Part shown: positions 44,981-54,192 of the stretch, piece by piece
Layout: the number at the start of each line of letters is the position of its first letter
Position numbering within the stretch: position 1 is the first letter of the stretch
Source: Singulisphaera acidiphila DSM 18658
GTDB lineage: Bacteria; Planctomycetota; Planctomycetia; Isosphaerales; Isosphaeraceae
DNA length: 64,000 nucleotides
NCBI RefSeq assembly: GCF_000242455.2
Contig: NC_019892.1
Span: forward strand, 124,001-188,000
Direction of reading: 5' to 3'
Position numbers and translations under genes: made by a program
The notes under the pieces: generated by a model
What the model was told of the DNA's origin: nothing
Seen by the model: the letters and a program-made list of their open reading frames with translations, nothing else
The model's database searches: none

Positions 44981-45787
44981 TTATGGGTCAGCCGAGAGCG
45001 TTGGGGCTCGCGAGGCTCGAACCTCGGCGTATCGAAGCAGCCGGCCTTGCCAGGTGTAGCCTCGGCGGATCTGCTCAACGACGACCCCCGGCGGCCGGTC
45101 GGGGTCTTCGACCACTTCGACCACGGTCATCAACTCAGGATCGACCGGCCTGTTGAGGCACTCGATGGCGTGGATCCGCTCCGACTTCAAGGCGCGGCGG
45201 AGTCGGGCCTGGATCAGGCCGTAGCCTTCGAGAAGGGCATCGACGAGTTCCCGGCGGACCTGCCCTTTGTCCCGGACAATTTCCTTGACCTGCTCATGAT
45301 AGGACTTGAGCAGGCGGCGCCGGAACCAGGAACTCCGGGCGTAGAGCGCATCGAAGGCGGATTGAACGGCCTGCACCGGCTCCTCGATCAAACGAGGGGT
45401 GACCTTTTCCATCTCGACGCGACCGCGGTCCAGCGCCTCGTCGAGGTCGGCCAGGGCCTCAGCCAGCGGCTTGCCCGCCGACCAGGCCGCCTGCGCTTCC
45501 TTGGGTTCGACCGAGCGGAACTGGTCGATCGCCTGCTGCATCGCCCCGAGAAGTGACTCGCTCTGTTCTTGCAGGCCTCGGGCACTCCGGGTCTGGAGCT
45601 TGAGCTCGTGCCGGAGGGCCGTGAATTCCTCGACCAACTGGAAGATCCCGACTTCCCGGACCTCGGCCTCGGGTTCGCGGGGCTCACTCCCCGGTGGGTG
45701 ATCCAGTGCCTCGGCCTCGGCCCGAGCCTCCTGGAGCCATTGGCGGAAGCGGTCGAGGAGTGTTTCGTCGTCTACCCGATCGATCAT
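44981..45787 (-). CDS. grpE: GrpE-like nucleotide exchange factor
   Basis: A 268-residue protein, longer than usual GrpE (~200). A long helical stalk spans ~45-110 (LVEEFTALRHELKLQTRSAR, LLGAMQQAIDQF). The C-terminal beta domain is the clearest mark: PVDPELMTVVEVVEDPDRPP, then EQIRRGYTWQGRLLRYAEVR, matching the GrpE pattern of GY..xGRxLRxAxV. The middle (~130-200) is an extra helical region. It would release ADP from the Hsp70 encoded next. Its ATG overlaps the stop of the J-protein gene by 4 bases (ATGA). Confidence 0.85.
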   Translation of the reverse strand: MIDRVDDETLLDRFRQWLQEARAEAEALDHPPGSEPREPEAEVREVGIFQLVEEFTALRHELKLQTRSARGLQEQSESLLGAMQQAIDQFRSVEPKEAQAAWSAGKPLAEALADLDEALDRGRVEMEKVTPRLIEEPVQAVQSAFDALYARSSWFRRRLLKSYHEQVKEIVRDKGQVRRELVDALLEGYGLIQARLRRALKSERIHAIECLNRPVDPELMTVVEVVEDPDRPPGVVVEQIRRGYTWQGRLLRYAEVRASRAPTLSADP

Positions 45788-46077
45788 GACGTCTCCGCCA
45801 GCTTGAGCAGGGTTTCCATCGGGATCCGGGCGTCCCGCAACCGAGCGCGGAGGTCGGTCAGGATCGCTTCGATCGAGTCGTGGGATTTGAGCCTGAACAA
45901 CTGGGTCTCGAGCCGCTGGAGAGGGTCGCGGACCTCGTCGTACGCCGCCCGGATGGCCGCGAATCGCTCGGGTGCGCGGTCCGGGGAAAACTCGCGAACC
46001 AGCGCGAGATAGCGCTGGCGAATTTCCGCCTCGTCAGCATCACGCTCCAGCCCGAGGATCTCGTAAGGATCGTTCAT
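45784..46077 (-). CDS. Short J-domain protein with SPD in place of HPD
   Basis: A 97-residue J-domain protein. The domain is at residues 1-65 (DPYEILGLERDADEAEIRQR, then RYLALVREFSPDRAPERFAA and IRAAYDEVRDP). The invariant HPD loop, which stimulates Hsp70 ATPase, is SPD (Ser31-Pro32-Asp33). The C-terminal ~30 residues are helical. No zinc or substrate domain is present. It starts 6 bases after the large repeat-protein gene and overlaps the GrpE gene by 4 bases. Loss of the His usually abolishes ATPase stimulation in classic J-proteins, so it may tether the Hsp70 rather than activate it. Confidence 0.85.
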   Translation of the reverse strand: MNDPYEILGLERDADEAEIRQRYLALVREFSPDRAPERFAAIRAAYDEVRDPLQRLETQLFRLKSHDSIEAILTDLRARLRDARIPMETLLKLAETS

Positions 46078-46083
46078 CTTGGC

Positions 46084-48630
46084 TCACCGTTTCTTCTTTG
46101 GCTTTGCCTTTTTCGTCGTTTGATTCTTGGGGGGGCTTTGGCTCGGTCCGGCCGGCGACGGACCCGGGTCGATTCGGCGACCAAAGAGGGGAACGTCGTC
46201 TTCGCCCTCATCGTCATCGATCATCTCGTAGGGAGGTTCCATGTCGATGCCTGCGAACATGTCGGCAAAAGTTTGAGGGAATCCGCCTCTGCCTCCGAAG
46301 CCGGGGAAGGGCATTCCGAACGGACTGCTGAATTGGCGGGAGGTTATGGCCTCAATCGTCGACATGAGCTTTTTGAGCGTGGGGATCAGTTGGCTTTCCC
46401 TGGGGTTGCTCGAGGTTTGGGCGAGCTGTAGGGCCTTCTCGAGGTCTTTCCGGACCTGACGCAGGTTGGCTTTGCGCGGTCCCTTCGCGAACTCCATGAC
46501 GGCGACCATGAAGGGGAACCCGGCATAGTCCGGGAAGTTTTTCAGACCGCGCTTCGCCAGTTTCTCGAGCAGCTCCTTCGCTTTGACGGAGTCATGATGC
46601 AGGAACGTGCAGATATTGATTAGGTCGTCGCGACGAAAGTGGACCCGTGACGACCGCTTGAGGTAGCCGACCACTTGGTGGACGTGATTGTTCCAACCTG
46701 TGTAACTGACCTTCGCGTCGAGATAGATCATGAGAAGATCTGTCAGCGCCCCGGCCGTCTCGCTCTTGCCCTTCTTCGCCAGCCCGGCCTCCCAGAGGGG
46801 GTTGAAGCGTTCCAACGTTGCTTTCGGGAGGCCGTAGCGCGCGCCTTCGATCAGGATCGCGAGCCAGAGCGGAGTGGGCTCGACGAGCAGCTTTTGAGCG
46901 GCCTCGATGAATTCCTCGGCGCGGTCGGCCTGGCCCGCTTTGAGTTCGAAAACCGCTTTGCGGGCCATGTAGAGGTACGACTTGCTCTGCTCGGACCCGA
47001 CCGCCTCGGCCAGTGTGAACTCGGCGCGACCTTCGTCCCATCGCTTCTTGAGGGCGTGATGACGGCCGAGGGCGACGTGCCCCGACCATTCCAGCTCGCG
47101 TAAGGCTTCGTCGAGCGGTTTGAGCACGCGGGCCCGCTGAATCAAGGGGATCGCCTTATCGTGCTGATCCTGCCTGAAGTGACGATTGATCAGCCAGAGC
47201 AGCGTCTCGAAGTGGTTGGGGAATGCCGTGAGGAGTCGGTTCGCGGCGGCCTCGGCCCGGTCCGCCTGGTTCCAGTGTTCATAGGTGTGGATGAGGGCGT
47301 TGTAGCCGGTCAAGAACGTGGGGTCGGCCTGGAGGCTTGCTTCCAGGCACTCGATCGTCCGCTTTTTCGCGTACTCGAGATCCTCGCTGGTTGGCGGATC
47401 GTCGAACAGGTCGTCAAAGTTCGGGTCGGCTGCTTCGGCGTACTCGTGCGCCAGATGTGCCCAGACCAGGGCCTGGGCACGCTGGCGCTCCTCGGGGCTG
47501 AGGAGGGTTGGCAGGGTCTTGAGATCCTCGAGATAGGCATACCAGAACTTCTCAGACTCCTCGTAATCCCCATGCGGACCTTCCGCGATGATCGCGCGGA
47601 GGCGATTCCAACGCGGGTCGATGGGCAACGGTTCGGCCGCTTTCACGAAGCTCCCGACCAACTGTCGTGCCGCCCTTGACGAGGTTTGTGCGGCCTGGTC
47701 GATCAAAGGCCAGAGCAGGATCCGGGTCAGGCGCTCGGCGAGTCGCGGGTCGATCCGCCGCAGGCTGAAACGGAGTTGGATCAGGAGCGGAATCGCATCG
47801 TCCCATCGGTCGTCGTTCAGGCACTGTTGCAATTGCTCGAGCTGGGGGATGAGCGGCTCGCCGAACACCGCGGCTTCGATGGCTTTCAGGTTCGGGGCGG
47901 CGGCCGTCGCCGTGGCCGGGAGAGTGGGCGTCGTGGGCTTCTCGATCAAGCTCCCAAGGGTCTGCGCGATCCGAGCGGCCGCACGCCCGGTGTCGAGCCG
48001 GCCCCAGTTGGCGGCAACTTGCTCGTCGTCGCGGCGGCGCAAGGCTGCCAGCCCGCGCACGAAGTAGCGCCAGTCGGCAAATGGTGAGCTGCGGGCAATG
48101 CTCCGCAAGCGGTCGAGGGCCCCCGCCTCATCCCCGGCATCCAGCGTCTCCAGCGCCCCTCGGATCAAGGCAGATCCTTCGCGGATCTCGGTCAATGAGG
48201 CGGGGGCCCGCTTGGGATCGAGCACGGCCTGGTCGGCCGCCGACAGAATCAGGCGGGCCCGGTCCTCCGGCGATTCTAATCGTTCCCCCATCGCCATCGC
48301 TGCGTTCGATAGCCCGACCGCCAGCAAGAGCGGAACCAGTTGCGACGGCAGGTCCGGGTCGGTGACGCCGAACTCGAGCAGGTGCTGGGTCACCTCCACC
48401 GCCGACGTCGGCATGGCTTCCCGGTGAAGTTGCTGTGCCCTCAGGAAGTAGGCGCGTTCCAGCAAATGGTGGTTCTCAGGCGTGCTCTCGTTGCGGTAGC
48501 ACAACTTGGCCTGCTTGACCGCGTCCTTGAACCATCCCTTCCGAATCAGACGCTCGACCTCTTGACGGGGCGAACCCTGCGCGGGGGCTTGTTTCGTCTC
48601 AGCCCGCTTACGATCTTTGTGCTTCGACAT
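46084..48630 (-). CDS. Large helical-repeat (TPR-like) protein, first gene of the chaperone operon
   Basis: An 848-residue cytoplasmic protein. After a basic start (SKHKDRKRAETKQAPAQGS) the bulk is helical with TPR-like pairs, for example RKGWFKDAVKQAKLCYRN, AMAMGERLESPEDRARLIL, DDRWDDAIPLLIQLRFSLRR and WNQADRAEAAANRLLTAFPN. The last ~70 residues are low-complexity: an acidic patch (MIDDDEGEDDVP) then a Lys-rich end (KKAKPKKKR). No enzyme motif is seen. It opens a five-gene operon with the J-domain, GrpE, Hsp70 and zinc-ribbon genes, and may be a scaffold or client carrier for that Hsp70. I do not know the family. Confidence 0.78.
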   Translation of the reverse strand: MSKHKDRKRAETKQAPAQGSPRQEVERLIRKGWFKDAVKQAKLCYRNESTPENHHLLERAYFLRAQQLHREAMPTSAVEVTQHLLEFGVTDPDLPSQLVPLLLAVGLSNAAMAMGERLESPEDRARLILSAADQAVLDPKRAPASLTEIREGSALIRGALETLDAGDEAGALDRLRSIARSSPFADWRYFVRGLAALRRRDDEQVAANWGRLDTGRAAARIAQTLGSLIEKPTTPTLPATATAAAPNLKAIEAAVFGEPLIPQLEQLQQCLNDDRWDDAIPLLIQLRFSLRRIDPRLAERLTRILLWPLIDQAAQTSSRAARQLVGSFVKAAEPLPIDPRWNRLRAIIAEGPHGDYEESEKFWYAYLEDLKTLPTLLSPEERQRAQALVWAHLAHEYAEAADPNFDDLFDDPPTSEDLEYAKKRTIECLEASLQADPTFLTGYNALIHTYEHWNQADRAEAAANRLLTAFPNHFETLLWLINRHFRQDQHDKAIPLIQRARVLKPLDEALRELEWSGHVALGRHHALKKRWDEGRAEFTLAEAVGSEQSKSYLYMARKAVFELKAGQADRAEEFIEAAQKLLVEPTPLWLAILIEGARYGLPKATLERFNPLWEAGLAKKGKSETAGALTDLLMIYLDAKVSYTGWNNHVHQVVGYLKRSSRVHFRRDDLINICTFLHHDSVKAKELLEKLAKRGLKNFPDYAGFPFMVAVMEFAKGPRKANLRQVRKDLEKALQLAQTSSNPRESQLIPTLKKLMSTIEAITSRQFSSPFGMPFPGFGGRGGFPQTFADMFAGIDMEPPYEMIDDDEGEDDVPLFGRRIDPGPSPAGPSQSPPKNQTTKKAKPKKKR

Positions 48631-49057
48631 AGGTGGTATCGTTGGTTGACAGCCCCGTCATGGTTCTCCCAGAGGTCCACTTTTCAGAATTTTACCTGAT
48701 TCTCGGGAAATAAGGATCGGCTTCTGGAGAGAACTTGCCGTAATCCGGCAATCGGTCGGATTCTTGATTGCGTAAATGGGCTATGTTGATGGGTGGATTT
48801 CGATGTGTGAGGATTAGTCGTTCGGAGTGGGTGGTTGCTCGGCCGCCTCGGGCCGGTTTCAGCGGGGCGTCTTCTCTAACGCAAACTGCTTGCAGATTTG
48901 AGACTTAAGTGCGGTGAAATCAGATTTTGGACGTTGCGTCGAGGGGGTGGAACCGGGTACAATTGAACCCTTGCCAGATCGCGCGCCCGGGCGGTCGCTA
49001 TTCTTTTGTGAAAGGCCTGGGGCACGGCGGCGCGTTCGACGAGGGAGCGATGGATCT
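48631..49057. other. Divergent promoter region between the chaperone operon and gyrA
   Basis: 427 bases. The plus-strand gyrA frame is open from 48914, but the upstream part does not look like gyrase. AT-rich parts around 48680-48800 (TTTTACCTGATTCTCGGGAA, ATTCTTGATTGCGTAAATGG) are likely promoter DNA for both directions. No other gene was seen. Confidence 0.45.
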
Positions 49058-51730
49058 GTGAGCACTGCTTTACCGCCGGCCGATCACTTGCGGCCCTTGC
49101 CTCTCAATATCGAAGAGGAGCTCAAGGAGAGCTACCTCAACTACGCGATGTCGGTGATCATCAGCCGAGCCCTGCCTGACGTTCGCGATGGCTTGAAGCC
49201 GTCTCAGCGGCGGATCCTGATGGCAATGCTCGACCTGGGCCTGAGCCCGGGGGGATCGACCAGCAAGTGCGCCGGGATCGTCGGCGAGACGATGAAGCGG
49301 TATCACCCGCATGGCGACAACTCGATCTACCCGACCCTGGCCCGCATGGCGCAGTGGTGGAATATGCGCCACCTTTTGATCTCCGGGCAGGGGAACTTCG
49401 GGTCGATTCACGGTCTGCCTCCCGCGGCGATGCGGTACACCGAGGCCAAGCTCAGCCCGGTCGCCGCCGAGATGCTCGAGGACATTAAGCTCGATACTGT
49501 CGACTTTCAGCCGAGCTACGACGAGAAGCACCAAGAGCCCCGGGTCTTGCCGGGCAAGTTCCCCAACCTGCTTGTCAACGGCTCAGGGGGGATCGCCGTC
49601 GGGATGGCCACGAGCATCCCGCCCCACAACCTGGGTGAGGTCTGTGACGCGGTCGTCGCCTGGATCGACAACCCGCAGATCGAGCTCGACGAGCTCCTCG
49701 AGATCATCCCGGCCCCCGACTTCCCCACCGGTGCCACCATCTGCGGCCGGCACACGGTGCGCGAGGCTTATCGGACCGGCCGCGGCAAGGTGATCCTCCG
49801 CGCCAAGTACACGATCGAAGAGCAGAAGGACGGGCGCTCGCAGATCATCTTTACCGAGATCCCGTACCAGCTCACCAAAGAGCCGCTCCTCAAGAAGCTG
49901 GCTGAACTGGTCAACACCGACCGGGTCACCGGCGTGACCGACATCCAGGACGAGAGCGGCCGTAAGGAGCCGGTCCGGATCGTCGTGAAGGTCAAGAAGG
50001 GGGAGGACCCCAACGTGGTCCTCAACCAGCTCTTCCAGTACTCGCCGCTCCAAGACTCGTTCAGCGTGATCATGCTGGCCCTGGTCGACGGCCGGCCGCG
50101 GACCCTGCCGCTGAAGGAGTTCCTCCGGCTCTTCGTCGAGCACCGGGTCAACGTGATCCGCCGGCGGACCCAGTTCCAGCTTCGCCAGGCGCGAGCCCGA
50201 GCCCACATCCTCGAAGGCTTGCTCGTTGCGCTCTCCTACATTGACGAGATCATCCGGGTGATCCGCTCATCGGCCAATCCGGTCGAGGCCCGGGCGCGGT
50301 TGATGGGCCTGGAAGTCTCGGCCGAGATTCTCCGCCGGGCCTTGGACGATCCCGACGCCAAGGCCGCTACCAGCCTGACCCGGATGCAGGCTGACGCGAT
50401 TCTGGCAATGCGGCTCCAGCAGTTGACCGGCCTGGAAGCCGACAAGCTCGGAGGCGAGTACAAGGGTCTCAAGCGGGATATCGCCGAGTACGAGCGGATC
50501 CTGGGCGACGAGCAGGTGATCCTCGACCTGATCCGCGCGGATATGCGCGAACTGAAGTCGAAGTACGCCAACCCTCGGCGGAGCGTGATCGACCTCGAAG
50601 AGCTGGGCGACTACGACAAGGAAGCCCTGATCCGCGAGGAGTACATGGTCGTGACCGTCACCCATGACGGCTACATCAAACGCCTCCCCCCTAGCACCTA
50701 CCGCGCCCAGAACCGCGGCGGCCGGGGGATCACCGCGGCGAACACCAAGGAAGGGGACTTCCTCGAGCGGATGTTCGTCGCATTGACGCATGATTATATC
50801 CTATTTTTCACCGACCGGGGCAAGGTCTACTGGCTCAAGGTCTATGACCTGCCGATGGCGGCCCGGACCTCCGGCGGCCGCGCGATCGTCAACCTCCTGC
50901 AACTGGCCGAGGGGGAGAAGATCACCGGTCTGATCCCGGTCCGCAAGTTCAATGAAGACGAGTGCCTGATGATGGTCACCCGTCGAGGGACGGTCAAGAA
51001 GACCGAGCTGACGGCGTTCAGCCGCCCGCTCGGCCGGGGAATCATCGCCCTCGGGCTCGATGAGGGTGACCAGCTCATCGGCGTGGCCCGGACCAAGGCG
51101 GGCGACCAGGTCGTCCTGAGCACCAGCCAGGGCATGGCGATCCGGTTCGACGAGTCCGACGTCCGCGCCATGGGCCGCCCCGCGCACGGCGTCAGGGGGA
51201 TCGGCCTGCTCGACGATGACGAGGTCATCGGCATGATCGTCGCCAACGGCGAGGACGACCCGGCGAGCATCCTGACCGTCTGTGCCAAGGGGTTCGGCAA
51301 GCGGACCATCCTGACCGAGTACCGCTCGCAACGTCGAGGCGGCAAGGGCCTGATCGACATCAAGACCACCGACCGCAACGGCCCGGTGGTGGCGATCGCC
51401 AAGGTCACCGAAGCCGACGAGGTGATGCTAACGACGACCAGCGGGATCCTGATCCGCACCCCGGTCGCCGACATGCGCGAGATCGGCCGGAATACCCAGG
51501 GTGTCCGTCTCATCCGCGTCGAAGAAGGGGACAGCGTCAGCAGCCTCGCCAAGCTCCCCGAAGAGGAGCTGACGGCCGATGTTGAAGCCGAAGTGGAAGC
51601 CGCCGGGCTCCACGCCGATGCCATCCCCGTCGATGGAGAAACGGCCCATATCATGGACGACGGCGTTGCCGAGGCCGAGGCTCGTGACCATATCGATGAG
51701 GTGGACGCTGGTAGCGAGCCGGAGGCCTGA
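49058..51730 (+). CDS. gyrA: DNA gyrase subunit A
   Basis: An 890-residue type IIA topoisomerase subunit. The winged-helix and tower region begins with [20 protein letters not shown], then [18 protein letters not shown]. The catalytic Tyr127 is in [10 protein letters not shown]. The coiled-coil gate has the two-helix region near residues 400-470. The C-terminal beta-pinwheel contains the GyrA box QRRGGKG (starting near residue 758), which identifies gyrase rather than topoisomerase IV. The ending is acidic ([14 protein letters not shown]). The GTG at 49058 is chosen because gyrase sequence starts there and GAGGGAG lies about 10 bases upstream. It lies 23 kb from gyrB, outside the usual gyrBA pair. 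Confidence 0.97.
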   Translation: MSTALPPADHLRPLPLNIEEELKESYLNYAMSVIISRALPDVRDGLKPSQRRILMAMLDLGLSPGGSTSKCAGIVGETMKRYHPHGDNSIYPTLARMAQWWNMRHLLISGQGNFGSIHGLPPAAMRYTEAKLSPVAAEMLEDIKLDTVDFQPSYDEKHQEPRVLPGKFPNLLVNGSGGIAVGMATSIPPHNLGEVCDAVVAWIDNPQIELDELLEIIPAPDFPTGATICGRHTVREAYRTGRGKVILRAKYTIEEQKDGRSQIIFTEIPYQLTKEPLLKKLAELVNTDRVTGVTDIQDESGRKEPVRIVVKVKKGEDPNVVLNQLFQYSPLQDSFSVIMLALVDGRPRTLPLKEFLRLFVEHRVNVIRRRTQFQLRQARARAHILEGLLVALSYIDEIIRVIRSSANPVEARARLMGLEVSAEILRRALDDPDAKAATSLTRMQADAILAMRLQQLTGLEADKLGGEYKGLKRDIAEYERILGDEQVILDLIRADMRELKSKYANPRRSVIDLEELGDYDKEALIREEYMVVTVTHDGYIKRLPPSTYRAQNRGGRGITAANTKEGDFLERMFVALTHDYILFFTDRGKVYWLKVYDLPMAARTSGGRAIVNLLQLAEGEKITGLIPVRKFNEDECLMMVTRRGTVKKTELTAFSRPLGRGIIALGLDEGDQLIGVARTKAGDQVVLSTSQGMAIRFDESDVRAMGRPAHGVRGIGLLDDDEVIGMIVANGEDDPASILTVCAKGFGKRTILTEYRSQRRGGKGLIDIKTTDRNGPVVAIAKVTEADEVMLTTTSGILIRTPVADMREIGRNTQGVRLIRVEEGDSVSSLAKLPEEELTADVEAEVEAAGLHADAIPVDGETAHIMDDGVAEAEARDHIDEVDAGSEPEA

Positions 51731-51779
51731 GGCTGAAACCGCTTGAGGATGCCTGAGACCGGTTCCTGAATCGGTTGCG

Positions 51780-51806
51780 TTCCCTGGGACCGCGGGCGGG
51801 TCGCCC
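51780..51806 (+). repeat. Dispersed repeat, copy 1 (TTCCCTGGGAC-GCGGG type)
   Basis: 27 bases that differ at only two positions from 57361-57387. Both copies lie after the 3' end of a gene. Confidence 0.6.
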
Positions 51807-51813
51807 CGCCCGC
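51792..51813 (+). terminator. Hairpin downstream of gyrA
   Basis: GCGGGCGGG and CCCGCCCGC pair over 9 bp around TCGC, followed by ATTCTTGCTT. It lies 62 bases after the gyrA stop. Confidence 0.55.
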
Positions 51814-52038
51814 ATTCTTGCTTCGCTTGGGAATGCGGAATCTCAGGCATCCGGAAATCGCTCGAGACCGCGGGTCAGGGATGACCCGTTGGTGAGGTGA
51901 AAGGACAGTAAGCCGGCAAGAAAGTCTCGACTTCTCAATTTGGTGGTGTGAAGATAATAAACGTCATGGACGAACGCTTGCCGTTCAAACAATTGGATTT
52001 GAGTGTGATGGCAAAAATGATTCGAAATGGGGGATCAG
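51814..52038. other. Gap before the HsdR_N-type gene
   Basis: 225 bases with no gene. AT content rises towards 52000 (AATTTGGTGGTGTGAAGATA, ATAATAAACG), probably the promoter of the next gene. Confidence 0.35.
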
Positions 52039-53187
52039 ATGAGCGAGGCGATCGGTGTCTACGTGAAGCGCGTGAGAGAACTCGCCGACCACGTACGAGG
52101 CAATGAGCAGGCGACCAAGCAAAGTTTGATAGGCCCTCTGTTCACGATCCTTGGATACGATCTGACCGACCCTCGCGAATGCGTTCCCGAATACCGCACC
52201 GATTTTGGCCCAGGTCGGTCGGTCAAGCCCATCGATTGGGCCTTCTTCCAAGGGGGCCGGCCGATCTTCTTTGTCGAGGCCAAGGAAGTCGGTAAGAAGC
52301 TTCCCGGTTACGACGAGCAGTTAGGGGATTACTTCGCGAAGTCGACCGACGTCAAGCTGGGCATCCTGACCAATGGAGTTCAGTGGCGTTTTTTTACCGA
52401 TGTTGCGCACGCGAATGTGATGGACAAGGAGCCGTTCATCAAATGGGATGTTCTGTCCGATGACGAGCCTCCGTTCGATTTTCTGACCCTCCTTCAGAAA
52501 TCCCAATACAATCCCCAACTGATCAGGACGTTCGCGGAGCGTAAGCACGCGCAGAACCTGCTTGTCGGGGAACTCAGTCGACTGCTGGAGCCGTCATTCG
52601 AGTTTGTCAAAATCGCGATTACCAACATCGAAACACGGATGCTGACAAAGACAGTCCTGGAATTCTGGAAGCCCGTTGTGGCCAACGCTCTCGAGGAATG
52701 GGTCAAACAGCGCATGCTTTCGATGGTTTTGAGCAGTCCCTCGTTGAGCGATGCAACCCCAGTGAGTACCCAGCCGAAGATCGAAACGACCAAGGAAGAA
52801 CTCGATGGCTTTGCAACCATTCAACGCTTGCTTGGCGGCGATCGTCCAATTGCCTATGAAGATACGCTCTCCTACTTCAAAATCCATTTGCCCGAACGTC
52901 GCACGTGGGTGATATGCCGACTCTATTTTGATCGGAAACGCCCCTGTGTCTGGGTGCCCATCCCGTTGGAACAAACGCAGCAACTCGTCCCTTCCTTGCA
53001 GAGTATGGTCTCGCAACTGGGATGGTCTTGCGTGAACCTGGATTCGTACGCTGATCTCGAGTTGCTGGGCGATCTCCTTCAGGTGGCCTGGGATCAGCAG
53101 CGACAACTTCATCCTGTGGCTTCAAGTTCTGCTGTGAGCTCACCGGCTGAGCCGGAGATCGTTGATCCTCTGATTCCGGTTTCCTGA
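52039..53187 (+). CDS. Orphan type I restriction enzyme R-subunit N-terminal-like nuclease
   Basis: A 382-residue protein of the HSDR_N-like class. The PD-(D/E)XK nuclease fold is seen at residues ~20-110: KQSLIGPLFTILGYDLTDPR, CVPEYRTDFG, KPIDWAFFQGG, RPIFFVEAKEVGKKLPGYDE (catalytic-type Asp, then Glu-x-Lys), and KSTDVKLGILTNGVQWRFF. There is no helicase domain, methylase or specificity gene nearby, so it is not a complete restriction system. The C-terminal ~200 residues contain a domain starting AYEDTLSYFKIHLPERRTW. The ATG at 52039 follows GGGGGATCAG. Such orphans occur widely; some act in defence or DNA repair, but no role is proven. Confidence 0.82.
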   Translation: MSEAIGVYVKRVRELADHVRGNEQATKQSLIGPLFTILGYDLTDPRECVPEYRTDFGPGRSVKPIDWAFFQGGRPIFFVEAKEVGKKLPGYDEQLGDYFAKSTDVKLGILTNGVQWRFFTDVAHANVMDKEPFIKWDVLSDDEPPFDFLTLLQKSQYNPQLIRTFAERKHAQNLLVGELSRLLEPSFEFVKIAITNIETRMLTKTVLEFWKPVVANALEEWVKQRMLSMVLSSPSLSDATPVSTQPKIETTKEELDGFATIQRLLGGDRPIAYEDTLSYFKIHLPERRTWVICRLYFDRKRPCVWVPIPLEQTQQLVPSLQSMVSQLGWSCVNLDSYADLELLGDLLQVAWDQQRQLHPVASSSAVSSPAEPEIVDPLIPVS

Positions 53188-53240
53188 TCGGTCGGCAGGC
53201 CGGTTCAGGCTATGCCATGCTGTGGTGTGTGAGGCGAGCC

Positions 53241-53867
53241 ATGCCGACTTACGAACAGCGTCTGAACCAGGATTGGGGGTGGGCCTTGAGCGAAGGGAGT
53301 CGGCATTTCGAGGAGAAGAGCGCCGTCCAGGATGCTTTGCTCAAGATCGCTCACCGGCTCACTGTTTTGGGAGTACCTTACGCGATCGCGGGTGGCATGG
53401 CCTTGTTCAAGCATGGTTTTCGCCGGTTCACCGAGGATGTCGATATCCTCGTGACTCGCGAAGGTTTGAAGACCATTCATGAGCGGTTGGAGGGGCTCGG
53501 CTACGTCCCGCCGTTTCCGGGAAGTAAGAACCTCCGCGACGCCGAGCATGGCGTGCGCATTGAGTTTTTGATTGCTGGCGACTATCCAGGCGACGGTAAG
53601 CCGAAGCCAGTCGCTTTTCCCGACCCGACCGAAGCCCGCATCGAGTTTGCGGGGGTCTCGTACCTCGACCTTCCGAAACTCGTCGAGCTGAAACTGGCCT
53701 CAGGTATGACGGGCGGGGTTGCTAGGCTCAAGGATTTCGCCGACGTGGTGGCGTTGATTCAGACGCGGCAGTTGCCCACAGAGTTTGCGGCTTCGCTCAA
53801 TCCCTACGTCCGCGAGCGATTCCTCGAACTGTGGAACGGACTCCAAGAGACTCCGTACGAGCCTTGA
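53241..53867 (+). CDS. Nucleotidyltransferase-fold protein (AbiEii/DUF6036-like)
   Basis: A 208-residue protein. The nucleotidyltransferase motif is AIAGGMALFKHGFRRFTEDV DILV-type: Gly-Gly followed by Thr-Glu-Asp-Val-Asp, with the metal-binding acidic pair. A further Asp or Glu is in GVRIEFLIAGDYPG. The C-terminal half has LDLPKLVELKLASGMTGGVA RLKD-type sequence. It is 53 bases from the HsdR_N-like gene and in the same direction. The fold is shared by AbiEii toxins, MNT antitoxins and DUF6036 proteins; the partner gene typical of AbiE is absent. The ATG at 53241 follows GAGGCGA. Confidence 0.82.
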   Translation: MPTYEQRLNQDWGWALSEGSRHFEEKSAVQDALLKIAHRLTVLGVPYAIAGGMALFKHGFRRFTEDVDILVTREGLKTIHERLEGLGYVPPFPGSKNLRDAEHGVRIEFLIAGDYPGDGKPKPVAFPDPTEARIEFAGVSYLDLPKLVELKLASGMTGGVARLKDFADVVALIQTRQLPTEFAASLNPYVRERFLELWNGLQETPYEP

Positions 53868-54192
53868 TTCCCTCGGCGGCTTCCTTGGATTGAATGGGCT
53901 TGAGCTTGCACGACTCGGGTCGGTATGGCCCACCCGTCTTTGTCTTTTCTTGCAGGGTAGGGCTTTTGCCTGTCACCGTCCCGGGGGACGGCAGGCTAAG
54001 GCCTACCCTGTAGAATTGGTGATTATTTTGGATATGTTAAATTGTTTTGATTTGTGATTAGGCCGTTTTGCGTTTGTGTTGTGCCCTCTTGACTTCCACC
54101 CACCCCGAGCTGACAACCGTCTGGTGAAACGTCGCGGGGGGAGAAACCAGGGTGAACCTCCGCGTCTTTGGGTTACGGGGAGGACAACGACA
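53868..54192. other. Gap with a large hairpin
   Basis: 325 bases between two plus-strand genes. It holds a long imperfect hairpin at 53953-54010 and the upstream region of the esterase gene. No gene was seen. Confidence 0.4.
53953..54010. terminator. Long imperfect hairpin after the nucleotidyltransferase gene
   Basis: CAGGGTAGGGCTTTTGCCTG (left) pairs with the region GGCAGGCTAAGGCCTACCCT (right), with a CCGTCCC/GGGACGG tip. The stem is about 25 bp with a few mismatches. It may act as a terminator or a stable RNA end. Confidence 0.55.
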
